DNA from: Flavobacterium channae
GTDB lineage: Bacteria > Bacteroidota > Bacteroidia > Flavobacteriales > Flavobacteriaceae
Assembly: GCF_021172165.1 (NCBI RefSeq)
Contig: NZ_CP089096.1
Span: 124,001 to 188,000 of the forward strand
Direction: 5' to 3'
DNA: 64,000 nt
Shown one piece after another: positions 46,835 through 57,700 of the stretch; the stretch's first letter is position 1, and each line of letters begins with the position of its first letter. The notes below the pieces were generated by a model. It had not been told where the DNA came from. It saw only the letters and a list, made by a program, of their open reading frames with translations, and ran no database searches. A program made the position numbers and the translations under genes.

Positions 46835-46868
46835 AAACCCCGAATTTCATTTGAAATTCGGGGTTTTT
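46835..46868 (+). terminator. Terminator after glyS
   Basis: A perfect 14-base stem: AAACCCCGAATTTC (46835-46848) with GAAATTCGGGGTTT (46853-46866), 4-base loop, T tail. Confidence 0.88.
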
Positions 46869-46898
46869 ATATTTTCTGAACTCTCGGTTTTTCACCAG

Positions 46899-47050
46899 CG
46901 TCATTTCGAGTGTTTTTCATAAAATTGCCTTAGCTATTTTTTGAAAAATGTATCGAGAACTAATGAAAACGAATCGTAGCTGCAGTTCTCGATACAATTT
47001 TACAAAGCAAAAATTAGTATTTTTCCTTTATAAAATCACTCGAAGTGACG
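46899..47050. repeat. Nested inverted-repeat intergenic element
   Basis: The outer arms CGTCATTTCGAGTG (46899-46912) and CACTCGAAGTGACG (47037-47050) are complementary at 13 of 14 positions. The inner arms TGTATCGAGAACT (46949-46961) and AGTTCTCGATACA (46984-46996) are perfectly complementary. It fills the 277-base gap between glyS and thiL. It has no coding capacity and looks like a MITE or REP-type element. Confidence 0.75.
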
Positions 47051-47074
47051 TTTGAGTTAATTCGGTTCTGTTTT

Positions 47075-48121
47075 TTATTCACTCAAAGCATTCCAGCCAC
47101 GAGCTTTTAATTCGATTTTTGTGTTTGCTCTAGTGATTAAGTGAGTACCTTCGGTTGCTTCAACCATGTGGCCAATAACTGTGAAATTTGGATTTCCTTT
47201 AATCTTATCAAAATCTTCCATTTTAATAGTGAAAAGTAATTCATAATCTTCACCACCGCTTAAAGCTATTGTGGTAATATCTAGGTTGAACTCTTCGCAA
47301 ACGTTGATTAATTGTGGGTCAACAGGTATTTTTTCTTCGTATAAATTACAACCAACGCCACTTTGTTTACACAAATGTAAAATCTCTGAAGATAAACCAT
47401 CAGAAACATCAATCATGGCAGTTGGTTTAATTTCTAATTTTTCTAATAATTCTTTAATGTCATTTCTGGCTTCTGGTTTTAATTGACGTTCAATTAAATA
47501 CGTGTAATCGTCTAAAACGGGTTGGTTGTTAGGATTTACTTGAAACACTTGTTTTTCGCGTTCCAAAACTTGTAATCCCATATAAGCCGCACCAATATCT
47601 CCCGAAACTACTAATAAATCGTTTTCTTTTGCGCCGTTTCTGTAAACGATATCTTCTAAATTCGCTTCACCAATAGCAGTGATGCTGATAATTAATCCTT
47701 TTTGCGATGAAGTCGTATCGCCACCAATAACATCTACATTGTAAATTTTAGAAGCTAATGTAATTCCTTCAAATAATTCTTCTAGAGCTTCTAGCGGAAA
47801 ACGATTTGAAACAGCAATCGAAACGGTTATCTGTTTTGGTGTAGCATTCATAGCGCAAATATCCGATACGTTTGCAACAACGGCTTTGTATCCTAAGTGT
47901 TTTAACGGCATGTAAGCCAAATCAAAATGAACACCTTCGACTAATAAATCAGTAGAAACAACCGCTTTTTTATCTTTGAAATCTAAAACAGCAGCGTCAT
48001 CTCCAATACTTTTTAAAGTAGATTCGTGAGTAATGGTAAAGTTTTTGGTTAAATGTTCAATTAAGCCAAATTCGCCTAATTGTGCCAAACTAGTTCTGCT
48101 TTGATTTTTATCTTCTAACAT
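47075..48121 (-). CDS. thiL: Thiamine-monophosphate kinase
   Basis: Phosphorylates thiamine monophosphate to the active cofactor thiamine pyrophosphate. The family segments are in order: SIGDDAAVLDF, VVSTDLLVEGVHFDL, DVIGGDTTSSQKG, DVSDGLSSEI and LSGGEDYELLFT, which together hold the magnesium and substrate Asp residues. The 348-residue length is normal. Other thi genes are not in the window. Confidence 0.95.
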   Translation of the reverse strand: MLEDKNQSRTSLAQLGEFGLIEHLTKNFTITHESTLKSIGDDAAVLDFKDKKAVVSTDLLVEGVHFDLAYMPLKHLGYKAVVANVSDICAMNATPKQITVSIAVSNRFPLEALEELFEGITLASKIYNVDVIGGDTTSSQKGLIISITAIGEANLEDIVYRNGAKENDLLVVSGDIGAAYMGLQVLEREKQVFQVNPNNQPVLDDYTYLIERQLKPEARNDIKELLEKLEIKPTAMIDVSDGLSSEILHLCKQSGVGCNLYEEKIPVDPQLINVCEEFNLDITTIALSGGEDYELLFTIKMEDFDKIKGNPNFTVIGHMVEATEGTHLITRANTKIELKARGWNALSE

Positions 48122-48149
48122 GAATTATTTTTTTTGCAAAGATAGGGTT

Positions 48150-48275
48150 AATGTGTCAATAAGACAATGTGTCAATAAGACGATATGCCAATGAGGCAAT
48201 GTGTCAATTAGACGAAATGCCAATGAGTCAATTATTTTATTGGCACATTGCCTCATTGGCTAATTGTCTAATTCC
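48150..48275. repeat. 16-base periodic repeat cluster reaching into the recX 3' end
   Basis: Five direct units of 16 bases with the pattern rnnrTGyCAATnAGnC start at 48150, 48166, 48182, 48198 and 48214; the first two are identical. They are followed by inverted units (for example ACATTGCCTCATTGGC at 48245-48260), so the cluster can fold back on itself. The last inverted unit supplies the recX stop codon and final residues. Confidence 0.8.
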
Positions 48276-48736
48276 TTCAGCTTTTCATAAATCAAACTCG
48301 TTTCATAGCCTTTTCGGAGTAAAAAATCCACAAATTTCTTGTTCTTTTTTTGCCCTTTTCTTTCAGTGATGTTGTTCCAATGTTTTTCGGCTAAACGATG
48401 AAAATTTTCTTGATAAGTTTCTTCTGGAATTTCTTTTAAAGCCGTTTGAATATTTCTAGAGGAGATATTTCGAAATTTCAATTCGTTCACAATGCGGTTT
48501 TTACCCCAAAATTTATAATTGTGCTTACCTCGAACAAAACTTTGTGCAAAACGTTCTTCGTTGATAAAATTATTTTCGATGAGATGGGTTAAGAGTGCTT
48601 CTTTCTCGGAAATTGTTAGCGAAAACGAATACAATTTCTCCTCCACTTCCTTGTAACAACGCTCTTGATACGCACAGTAATATTCCATCTTGGCATAGAT
48701 TTCTTTCAAGGAAAAAGCGGATTTATTAGTTTTCAA
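48260..48736 (-). CDS. recX: Regulatory protein RecX, TTG start
   Basis: A 158-residue modulator of RecA filaments made of three-helix repeats. It has the typical YCAYQERCYKEVEEKL start of repeat 1 and then FINEERFAQSFVRGKHNYKFWGKNRI. The start is TTG at 48736: upstream only ATT separates it from a TAA, while the next ATG (48688) would delete the conserved N-terminal helix. The C-terminus (ELDN) and stop come from the adjacent 16-base repeat cluster. No recA is in the window. Confidence 0.88.
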   Translation of the reverse strand: MKTNKSAFSLKEIYAKMEYYCAYQERCYKEVEEKLYSFSLTISEKEALLTHLIENNFINEERFAQSFVRGKHNYKFWGKNRIVNELKFRNISSRNIQTALKEIPEETYQENFHRLAEKHWNNITERKGQKKNKKFVDFLLRKGYETSLIYEKLKELDN

Positions 48737-48765
48737 TTCGTTAACAATTTAATAATGTAGTAAAT

Positions 48766-48798
48766 ATTTCGTAAACAAAAAATTATGTTTTACCTTTG
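48766..48798 (+). promoter_or_regulatory. Predicted promoter of the 1913-residue T9SS protein gene
   Basis: TTTC at 48766-48769 (3 of 4 match), a 21-base spacer and TACCTTTG at 48791-48798. The leader is about 58 bases. Confidence 0.5.
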
Positions 48799-48859
48799 TA
48801 GGCTTTTTTTTAATCAAAGAAGTAAAACTTAACCAAATCTAATATTTTTATTCAAAGTT

Positions 48860-51800
48860 ATGAAATTAAAATTACTTATTGTTGCGTTATTTTGCTCGGT
48901 TTTAGGATGGGGACAGACTACTATCGCTATTCAAGATTTTGAAACTTCTCCTGCAACACCAACATGGAGTTACACTAACACAGGTGGTGGAGTTTCTACA
49001 ACAAACACAGGAACTCCAAATAATCAAAGAATTAGAAATGGTTTGAGATCATTTCAAATCAATAATGCTACAAGTACTTTAACCTTTGATGATATAAATG
49101 TTTCTGGGTATAATTCTGTTAGTGTTATAATTAGAGTTTCAAGTATTTCAACCAATACAACCAATGGTGCGGATGCCACTGATTATATTAGAACATTTGT
49201 TAAGTTAGATGCAGGAACTTTTTTAACCAATACACAGGCAAATGCTGATATTGCTGTAAATGGTAATTCTAATTCAAGATGGGGTTACAATACAACTGGA
49301 AATACAACAAATGCAGGGACAAATTCAGTTGTTGCGGGTACTTCAGGTACAAATAATGGAACAATTTATTCAACTTTAATTATAAATATCCCAAACGGAA
49401 CTTCTTTGGTAGGCTTAAGGATTAATTCTTTGAATAATGATACAACAGAAGTTTGGTGTATTGATGATGTAGAGATTATTGGAACTCCAGCTTCCTCAAA
49501 CACGATCACAACAGGTACAGGTTTAAGTGGTAGTCCATTTTGTGTAAACAGTTCAACTGGTGCTTCTGTTTCAGTACCTTTCACAAGTGTAGGAATATTT
49601 AATGCGGGTAATGTTTTTACAGCAGAGTTGTCAAATGCATCAGGAGCTTTTCCGGGCACAGCCATAGGAACTTTATCAGCTTCTGGTGTTGATCCTTCAG
49701 GTACAATTTCGGCAACAATTCCGGCAGGAACTGCTGCAGGAACAGGTTACAGAATTAGAGTAGTTTCTAATAATCCTACGGTTTTTGGTGCAAATAATAC
49801 GGTTGACTTAACGGTTCAGAATTCTGCAACAATTACAGCGCAACCTTCAACTTCTACTCAGACCATGTGTCAGGGAGTTGGTGCGACTGCTTTGTCGGTG
49901 ACAGCTACAGGTACAACATTGTCTTATCAATGGTATAGTAATACAACGGCAACAAATTCTGGTGGAACGCCAGTTGGTACAAATAGTGCTAGTTATACCC
50001 CTAGTACGGCAACAGCTGGGACATTATATTACTATTGTGTGGTTACGGCTGCTTGTGGTAGTTCAGCAACTAGTAATGTTTCTGGTGCAATAAATGTAAA
50101 TTCGGTGCCAAGTGCTCCTTCAGGTACAATTACGGTGTCTGCTGATCCATCTTGTGGTGCTGCTACTTTAACCTATTCGGCTCCTAATGCAAATATATAT
50201 TGGCAAAATACACCTGGTGGGATGTCAACAGCAAATCCTACTACATCTTCTTATTCATCATTGGCAACAGCAGGAACTTATATTAGATATGTAAGAGAGT
50301 TAAATGGAACTTGTTGGTCTCCGGCAACTGCATCAGTGTCTTTTACAGTTGTTGAACCGGTTAATATTACAGTTCAGCCGCCAAATAGAACAATAACTGA
50401 TGGGAACAATACTACATTTACAGTTACTGCAACTGGAACTACTCCTACATATCAATGGCAGGTAAATACAGGAAGTGGATTCGTTGACTTAGTAAACGGA
50501 GCACCTTATTCAAATGTTACAACAAGCGCATTGAACATCACTTCAGCAACAGCTGCAATGACTGGTTATGTTTACCGTTGTGTTGTTTCAGGAGCTGCGC
50601 CTTGTGGGAGTGTAATTTCAAATCCAGGAACTTTAACGGTAAATTATACAGCACCAAATAATCCAACGAATATTGTTCCTTGTTATAGAAACAATTCTAT
50701 CGATTTGTCTTGGACAGCTTCTTCAGGAGGTTCAGCTCCAGATGGATATATGGTTTTTGCTTTGGTAGGAGGAACTTCTCCAGCGGCAACAGCTGCAGTG
50801 GCAGGAAATGCAAGTTTATATACAGCAAATTCAGATTTTTCTTTAGCAACCGTAGTAACAGCGTCTTTAGGAAAATGTGTTTATAAAGGAACAGGGACAT
50901 CTGTTTTAGTTACAGGATTGACAAATTCGGCAAATTACTCTTTTAAAGTAGTTGCTTACAGAGGGAATACAAGTACAGGTTGGTCAAGTGGTATTGATAC
51001 TAATGGTACTTGGAGTACACCTACAACAAATATTGTGGCAGATATGCCAGAAGTAAGTAGTTTGTCAGCTTCTGTAGCAAGTGGGCAATCGGCACTTACT
51101 TGGAACAGACCTACACCTTTATCATGTTATGATGAATATTTAGTGGTGGCAAATCAAGGTGGTGTTGTATTTACGCCTTCTGGAGATGGGTCTTCTTATG
51201 CGCCGAATACAGTTTATTCGAGTTCTAATCAGGTAGTTTATAAAGGTACTGGGACAGGAGTTACTGTTACTGGCTTAACAAATGGATTGTCTTATTGTTA
51301 TAAAGTTTTTGTAAGAAGAGGTACAGAATGGAGTGATGGTATAGAAGTTTGTCAAACACCTAATTTAGTATATTGTGCTTCTGGAGCAACAAACTCAACT
51401 GATTCTGAAATTGAAAATGTAACGTTAGTAGGATATTCTAGTACGATTTCAAATAATACAACAAATGCTTGTACTACAGGAGTAAATAATTATACGGCTA
51501 TGAGAGCCGACTTAGCAGTAGGAGGTTCTTATACGCTAACAGTTGAGTTTGGAGATTGTAATGGTGGAAATCAATATGATGGAGCTGGTGGTGTTTGGAT
51601 TGATTGGAATAACGATGGCGATTTTCTTGATGCGAATGAAACAATCGGAACTGTTGATTTAGCAATGACGTTAACAGATACCAATGTAATTCAAAACTTT
51701 ACAATTAATGTTCCAGCAGGTCAGCCAATTGGAAATTATAGAATGAGAATTGTACAAACAGAAGGAGGGACACTTGGAACTATATCTCCTTGTGGAACTT

Positions 51801-54601
51801 TTTCATGGGGTTCTACTGAAGATTATACAATTGAGGTAATAAATGCTTGTACACCTACAACTTCTGTGAGTTCAATTTTTCCAACTTCAGGTCCAGTTGG
51901 AGCTGTTGTAACTATTAATGGTTCTGGTTTTACAACAGCAACATCGGTTTCTTTTGAAAGCGTAGTTGCAAGTTTTAATATTATTTCGAATACTGTAATT
52001 GAAGTTACTGTTCCAACTGGAGCAACAACAGGTAATATTGTCATACAAGATGCTGGAAGTTGTAATCTATCCTATTCTTCATTTACTGTAATTACTAAAG
52101 ATATTTCTTCTTGTGAGGGTGCACCAATAACAACTGATTTAATAATATATGAATTACATGATGAGTTTACTGGTGATGGTGGATTTATAACTTTATATAA
52201 TGGTACAGCAGCCACAGTAAATCTATCAAATTATAGAATTTATAGAGCTGGGGATTATGGCGCTGCGATGTCTAATTATGCTACTTTAACTGGGTCGATT
52301 GCTCCAGGAGCTTTAGGAGTAGTTACAGTTGATGCTGCTAGTTGTGGAAATGCAACTAATGGTGATTTAAATGCTGGATTTAATGAAAATGATCAAATTC
52401 AATTAAGAAATGCTGCGGGTACAGTTGTAATTGACGATGTGCAAGCATACATTCCGGGTCCTGGATATTATATGGTTAGAAATGCGGGAGCTTTAAGCGC
52501 AAGAACAACATTCGTGGCCACAGATTGGAGTACAACACCATTAGTTGCTGGTCAATGTATCCCAAGCGCTGGATTAGTACCGCCTTCAGGAACTGGAGAT
52601 AGCCCTGCAGTTACGCTTAACCCTGTAGATGTAAATGCTAGTTGTTCTTCATCAACGGCTACGTTAAGTGTAGCAGGAACTGAAGGTGTAGCTGGTGGTG
52701 CCACTTTAGCTTATCAATGGTATGTAAATGTACCTGGGAATGCAGGTTGGACAGCAGTTGCAAATGGAGGAGTTTACAGCGGTGCAACTACTACTACTTT
52801 AAATATTTCTTCAACAGGAGGGTTAAACAATTATCAATACTATTGTCAAATTAGAGAAAACGATGCTACTTGCTATACCGCAACAGAAGCGGCAATTGTA
52901 AAAGAAGGAGCAACAATTTGGGATGGAACTAGTTGGTCAAATGGAGTTCCAACATTAACTAAATTGGCTATTATTAATGGAAATTATGATACAACTGCAA
53001 ACGGAAATTTCTCTTGTTGTAGTTTGATTGTAAATGCTTCTTTTGTTTTAGATATTAGAGCTAATGATTACGTTGAAATTCAAAATGATTTAACGGTTAA
53101 TGGAACTTTGAATGTTTTAAATAATGGTTCATTAGTTCAAATAAGTGATGCGGGAATTAATACAGGAAATATTTCTTACCAACGTATTGCGTCAGCAAAA
53201 CTTCAGGATTATGTTTATTGGTCTTCACCAGTTAGTGGTTTTGATGTAAATAGTATTTCACCTGCAACTCCTGCATATTATCATTGGGAATGGAATCCAA
53301 CCATTGTTAATCCAAACGGAGGAGAAGGGAATTGGGTAAATGCGTCTACAACAATGTTAGGAGGTAAAGGTTATATCGTAAGAGCGCCAAACGGATTTAG
53401 TAATACTGCTAATCAAAACTGGACGGCTACCTTTAACAATGGAGTTGCTAATAATGGTGTTTATTCACCTTCAATTGCTCGTGGAAACGATTTAAATGCG
53501 GGAACTCCTGGTCCAAATGGTATAATGAGAACAGTAACAGATGATAACTGGAATTTACTTGGAAATCCTTATCCATCTGCAATTAGTATTAATTCATTTT
53601 TAACGGCTAATCCTGACTTGGATGGTTTTGTAAGATTGTGGACACATGGTACTTTACCAACTTCGACAGTTGATCCATTCTATAACAACTTTGTTTATAA
53701 TTATACAGCGGATGATTATATAGCTATTAACGGAGCTGGTGCAACAAGTGGTCCTGGTACATTAAGTGTAATAGGGGGAGGGCAAGGATTCTTTGTTTTG
53801 ATGAATCCTGGAACTGCAACCACATCTACTGCTACATTTAATAATGCTATGCGTAATATAGGCTATTCAAATAGTCAATTTTATAGAAGTGCAAATGTTA
53901 CAAATGCAGGAGTTGGTGGTGATATTGAAAGACACAGAATTTGGTTGGATTTAATTAGTCCTACAAATGTAACAACAAGAACTTTGGTTGCATATGTTGA
54001 TGGTGCGACTTCAGATAAAGATAGAATGTTTGATGCATTAACAGATTATAAAAGTGCTCAGAATTTCTATTCTTTAATTGGTGATCAAGTAATGACAATT
54101 CAAGGAAAAGGATTGCCGTTTGTTCAGGAAGATACTGTTCCATTAGGTGTAAAATTACCATCAAATGGGATTTATAAAATTGCGATTGGAGCTATTGATG
54201 GTCTTTTTGAAACTACCAATCAAAATATTTATGTAGAAGATAAATTGTTAGGTGTTATTCATGATTTAAGACAAAGTCCATATTCTTTTACAGGTGTGTC
54301 TGGAATCATTAATGGAAGATTTATTTTAAGATATACAAATGAAACTTTAGGAAATGATGATTTTATTACTTCAGATGATGCTATTTTTATAACAAGTGGA
54401 AATGATTTAACTATTACATCAACAAAAGAATCTATCAAAGATGTTTTGCTGTATGACGTTTTAGGAAGATTAATTTCTAAAAAGCAAAACGTAAATTCTT
54501 TTGAGGTTACTTTAAATAATATAAATAAAACGAACAGTGCTTTAATTATTTATGTTACTTTAGAAAATGGTGCGCAAATAATTAAAAAAGTTATTTATTA
54601 A
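48860..54601 (+). CDS. Giant multidomain T9SS-secreted surface protein (type C sorting domain)
   Basis: 1913 residues. A signal peptide ends near residue 19 (VLGWGQ). By eye the order is: N-terminal beta domain; Ig-like repeats (about 215-590) rich in Thr/Ser/Gly; two fibronectin type III domains (about 599-720 and 728-835); a GEVED domain (838-995, with GVWIDWNNDGDFLDANE); an IPT/TIG domain (1000-1078); a lamin-tail-like domain (1088-1235); and from about 1351 a module shared with the next giant gene. It ends in a type C sorting domain (LGNDDF ... VLLYDVLGRLIS ... KKVIY). It is expected to be exported through T9SS to the surface, and adhesion is the likely role. No enzyme motif is seen. Confidence 0.88.
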   Translation: MKLKLLIVALFCSVLGWGQTTIAIQDFETSPATPTWSYTNTGGGVSTTNTGTPNNQRIRNGLRSFQINNATSTLTFDDINVSGYNSVSVIIRVSSISTNTTNGADATDYIRTFVKLDAGTFLTNTQANADIAVNGNSNSRWGYNTTGNTTNAGTNSVVAGTSGTNNGTIYSTLIINIPNGTSLVGLRINSLNNDTTEVWCIDDVEIIGTPASSNTITTGTGLSGSPFCVNSSTGASVSVPFTSVGIFNAGNVFTAELSNASGAFPGTAIGTLSASGVDPSGTISATIPAGTAAGTGYRIRVVSNNPTVFGANNTVDLTVQNSATITAQPSTSTQTMCQGVGATALSVTATGTTLSYQWYSNTTATNSGGTPVGTNSASYTPSTATAGTLYYYCVVTAACGSSATSNVSGAINVNSVPSAPSGTITVSADPSCGAATLTYSAPNANIYWQNTPGGMSTANPTTSSYSSLATAGTYIRYVRELNGTCWSPATASVSFTVVEPVNITVQPPNRTITDGNNTTFTVTATGTTPTYQWQVNTGSGFVDLVNGAPYSNVTTSALNITSATAAMTGYVYRCVVSGAAPCGSVISNPGTLTVNYTAPNNPTNIVPCYRNNSIDLSWTASSGGSAPDGYMVFALVGGTSPAATAAVAGNASLYTANSDFSLATVVTASLGKCVYKGTGTSVLVTGLTNSANYSFKVVAYRGNTSTGWSSGIDTNGTWSTPTTNIVADMPEVSSLSASVASGQSALTWNRPTPLSCYDEYLVVANQGGVVFTPSGDGSSYAPNTVYSSSNQVVYKGTGTGVTVTGLTNGLSYCYKVFVRRGTEWSDGIEVCQTPNLVYCASGATNSTDSEIENVTLVGYSSTISNNTTNACTTGVNNYTAMRADLAVGGSYTLTVEFGDCNGGNQYDGAGGVWIDWNNDGDFLDANETIGTVDLAMTLTDTNVIQNFTINVPAGQPIGNYRMRIVQTEGGTLGTISPCGTFSWGSTEDYTIEVINACTPTTSVSSIFPTSGPVGAVVTINGSGFTTATSVSFESVVASFNIISNTVIEVTVPTGATTGNIVIQDAGSCNLSYSSFTVITKDISSCEGAPITTDLIIYELHDEFTGDGGFITLYNGTAATVNLSNYRIYRAGDYGAAMSNYATLTGSIAPGALGVVTVDAASCGNATNGDLNAGFNENDQIQLRNAAGTVVIDDVQAYIPGPGYYMVRNAGALSARTTFVATDWSTTPLVAGQCIPSAGLVPPSGTGDSPAVTLNPVDVNASCSSSTATLSVAGTEGVAGGATLAYQWYVNVPGNAGWTAVANGGVYSGATTTTLNISSTGGLNNYQYYCQIRENDATCYTATEAAIVKEGATIWDGTSWSNGVPTLTKLAIINGNYDTTANGNFSCCSLIVNASFVLDIRANDYVEIQNDLTVNGTLNVLNNGSLVQISDAGINTGNISYQRIASAKLQDYVYWSSPVSGFDVNSISPATPAYYHWEWNPTIVNPNGGEGNWVNASTTMLGGKGYIVRAPNGFSNTANQNWTATFNNGVANNGVYSPSIARGNDLNAGTPGPNGIMRTVTDDNWNLLGNPYPSAISINSFLTANPDLDGFVRLWTHGTLPTSTVDPFYNNFVYNYTADDYIAINGAGATSGPGTLSVIGGGQGFFVLMNPGTATTSTATFNNAMRNIGYSNSQFYRSANVTNAGVGGDIERHRIWLDLISPTNVTTRTLVAYVDGATSDKDRMFDALTDYKSAQNFYSLIGDQVMTIQGKGLPFVQEDTVPLGVKLPSNGIYKIAIGAIDGLFETTNQNIYVEDKLLGVIHDLRQSPYSFTGVSGIINGRFILRYTNETLGNDDFITSDDAIFITSGNDLTITSTKESIKDVLLYDVLGRLISKKQNVNSFEVTLNNINKTNSALIIYVTLENGAQIIKKVIY

Positions 54602-54619
54602 TACATTCTTAAGATTTTA

Positions 54620-54651
54620 AAAAAACCAGCAGAAATATGCTGGTTTTTTTG
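54620..54651 (+). terminator. Terminator after the 1913-residue T9SS gene
   Basis: AAAAACCAGCA (54621-54631) pairs with TGCTGGTTTTT (54638-54648), followed by more T. Confidence 0.85.
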
Positions 54652-54678
54652 TTTAAAATTTTATTTTTTATAAGTTTG
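54648..54678 (+). promoter_or_regulatory. Predicted promoter of the T9SS metalloprotease gene
   Basis: TTTG at 54648-54651, a 19-base spacer and TAAGTTTG at 54671-54678 match both boxes. The -33 box lies in the T tail of the preceding terminator. Confidence 0.6.
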
Positions 54679-54704
54679 TTTGTTGAACCCCAATCTATCA
54701 TGTT

Positions 54705-57700
54705 ATGAAAAGAAGAATACTTATTTTTTCATTTTTACTTATTAATCTTTTAGCTTCTGCTCAAAAAAGCGGAGCTTGGAAAGAAGTTGAAAATTCTTTT
54801 GAATTTACTCAAACAAAACTTAGAAGAGAAGTTTTACCAGTGCAATATAAATTGTACTCGTTCGATTATGAAAAGTTTAAAGCGCAATTAGTAAATGTTC
54901 CTGTTAGGGAAGAGTTTACTGGTGTTTCAAATGTTGTAGTTTCTTTTCCTATGCCAAATGGTGCAATAGAAGAATTTAGAATTATTGAAGCATCTACATT
55001 TGAAAAAAGTCTACAAAATCAATTTCCTGAAATTAGATCATTTGCAGGACAAGGAGTTACAAATCCTTCAAATGTGATTCGTTTCAGTGTTTCGCCTTAT
55101 AATGGTGTAAGTGCTTTAATTCGTTCTGGTTCAGAAGGAACAACGTTTATAATTGATCCAATTTCTATGGATTACAAAACAGTTATTGTTTTTGATCGTG
55201 TTCATACTAAGAAGAGTGGGGATTTTATATGTACAACTGAAGATGCTGTTCAGCAATTTGGACAAGTGTTTGATAGAAATGCAGATAATAATACTGTTTT
55301 AAATGCAGATGATAGTACACTAAGAAGATTTAGAATGGCTCAGTCATGTACTGGTGAGTATGCTAATTATTTTGGAGCTACTAGTGCGGCTCAAGTAAAT
55401 TTAGTTTTGGCTGCATTTAACGCAACTTATACTAGGGTTAATGCTATTTTTGAAATGGATTTCAATGCAACGATGGTTTTGATTGCTAATACTACGAATG
55501 TGATTTATTACAATCCAAGTACTGATCCTTATTCGGCTTCAACAAATATGGATCCATGGAATTTGCAATTAATGAATACGTTAAGTTCTGAAATAGGTAA
55601 TGCAAATTTTGACATTGGTCATTTGTTTGGTGCATCAGGTGGTGGTGGAAATGCTGGATGTATAGGGTGTGTATGTAGTAATGATCAAACTACAACAACA
55701 TATGCTGGGGATCCGCAGGTGTATCCTGTTGCGTATAAAGGTAGTGGGTATACTTCTCCTGCAAATGGAATTCCTATGGGTGATGATTTTGATGTTGATT
55801 ATGTAGCACACGAAATTGGTCATCAGTTGGGAGGTAATCATACTTTTTCGATGAGTACTGAAAACAACGCGGTTAACATGGAGCCTGGTTCTGGGGTAAC
55901 TATTATGGGTTATGCAGGTATCACTGGCGCTACAGATGTTGCAGCACATTCAATTCCTATTTTTCATGCTGGTTCTATTCAACAGATTACAAATAATATT
56001 AAAGGGAAAAGTTGTCCTACTTTGATAAATACTGGTAACGCGGTTCCGGTACCTTCAGCACCAGCGACTAAAACTTTGCCTCGAGGTACTGCATTTAAAT
56101 TAACTGGTACGGCAACTGATGCAAATGCTGGAGATGTGTTGTCATATTGTTGGGAACAAGTCGATGATGCTACAACAGTTGGAGCTGCAGCATCATATCC
56201 TACTGAAACTAAAACTAATGGGGCAAACTTTCGCTCTTTTATGCCAAAAAATAATGGAACAAGATATTTTCCTAGATTAGAAGATCATGTAAAGAATGGT
56301 GTTACAGGAAATCAGTGGGAAATAATACCAAATAATCCAAGTGCAAATAGAACTTTAAATTTTAGAATGACAGTTCGTGATAATAAACCAGGTGGTGGGA
56401 ACAATGAAAGCGTAAACACAGCGGTTACTTTCGATAGAACAAAAGGGCCATTTTTAATTACTTCTCAAAACACTGCAGGAATTAGTTATACTCAAGGTTC
56501 TACACAAACGATTACATGGTCAGTTAATAATACTAACACAATGACTGGCGCCTCAAATGTTAATATTAAGCTTTCCACAGATGGAGGACAAACTTTTCCA
56601 ATTGTATTAGCTGGAAACACGCCAAATGATGGGAATCAAGTGATTACAATCCCTAATGTTTCTGCGCCATATTGTAGGATTTTGATTGAACCTACAGGAA
56701 ACGATTTTTATGCAATTAATACAAATGATTTTGCAATTGGCTATACAGTTACTACAAATACTACATGTAACCAATATTCATTTACTCCAAATTTAGCAAT
56801 TCCTGATGGTCAAGCAAGCGGTGGTTATGGAACGGTTGTTGGTTTTAATGCAAATATTCCAATGACAGGTACTATTTCAGATGTAAATATTTTAGATTTA
56901 AATTTGACTCATACTTATATGTCAGACATTACTTTGATTTTAAATCATCCTGATGGAACTCAATTATTATATATAGATGATGTTTGTTCGAATAGAAATG
57001 GTTTTAATAATACTGATTTAGACTCACAAGCAACAAACACTATAAATTGTGGTACAAATACAAATAGTGTAATTGGAGCAGGACCATTTCAACCTTCATC
57101 TTCTTTTAATATTTTTAATGGGAAACAAGCAAATGGAACTTGGCAATTTTTAGCTGCTGATTATTTTCAAGGTGATACAGGAACATTAAATTCTCTAGTT
57201 TTAGAAGTATGTACTAGTGATACAACTATTACAGAAGCTCCAAATGCTTGTGGGGTGATTACTACTACGTGGAATGGTTCTACTTGGTCAAACGGAGTTC
57301 CATTGAAAAATGTTGTGGCTATTTTCAATGGAAATTATTCATCAACTGCTGATTTAGAAGCATGTTCTGTTGTGGTTAATTCAGGATTTAATGTAGTATT
57401 TAATCCGGGTCATACATTAATTGTTGGGAATGAAGTTACGGTAAATGGGACAGGTACTTTAACAATTGAAAATAATGCAGCTTTACGCCAAATTAATGAT
57501 CAAGCTGTTAACGTTGGAAATATTACCGTAAAAAGAAATTCAACTCCAATGATAAGATTGGATTATACAGCTTGGTCTTCTCCGGTTTCAGGACAAAATT
57601 TAAAAGCTTTTTCACCAAATACATTGGATAATAGATTTTATGAATATCTATATACAGGTACAACAACACCGACTGCTTATCAATCAGTTGCAAATGTTGC

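Noticed and set aside
48150-48275. CRISPR array
   Set aside because: The repeats are 16 bases with no unique spacers between them and include inverted copies; no cas genes nearby.
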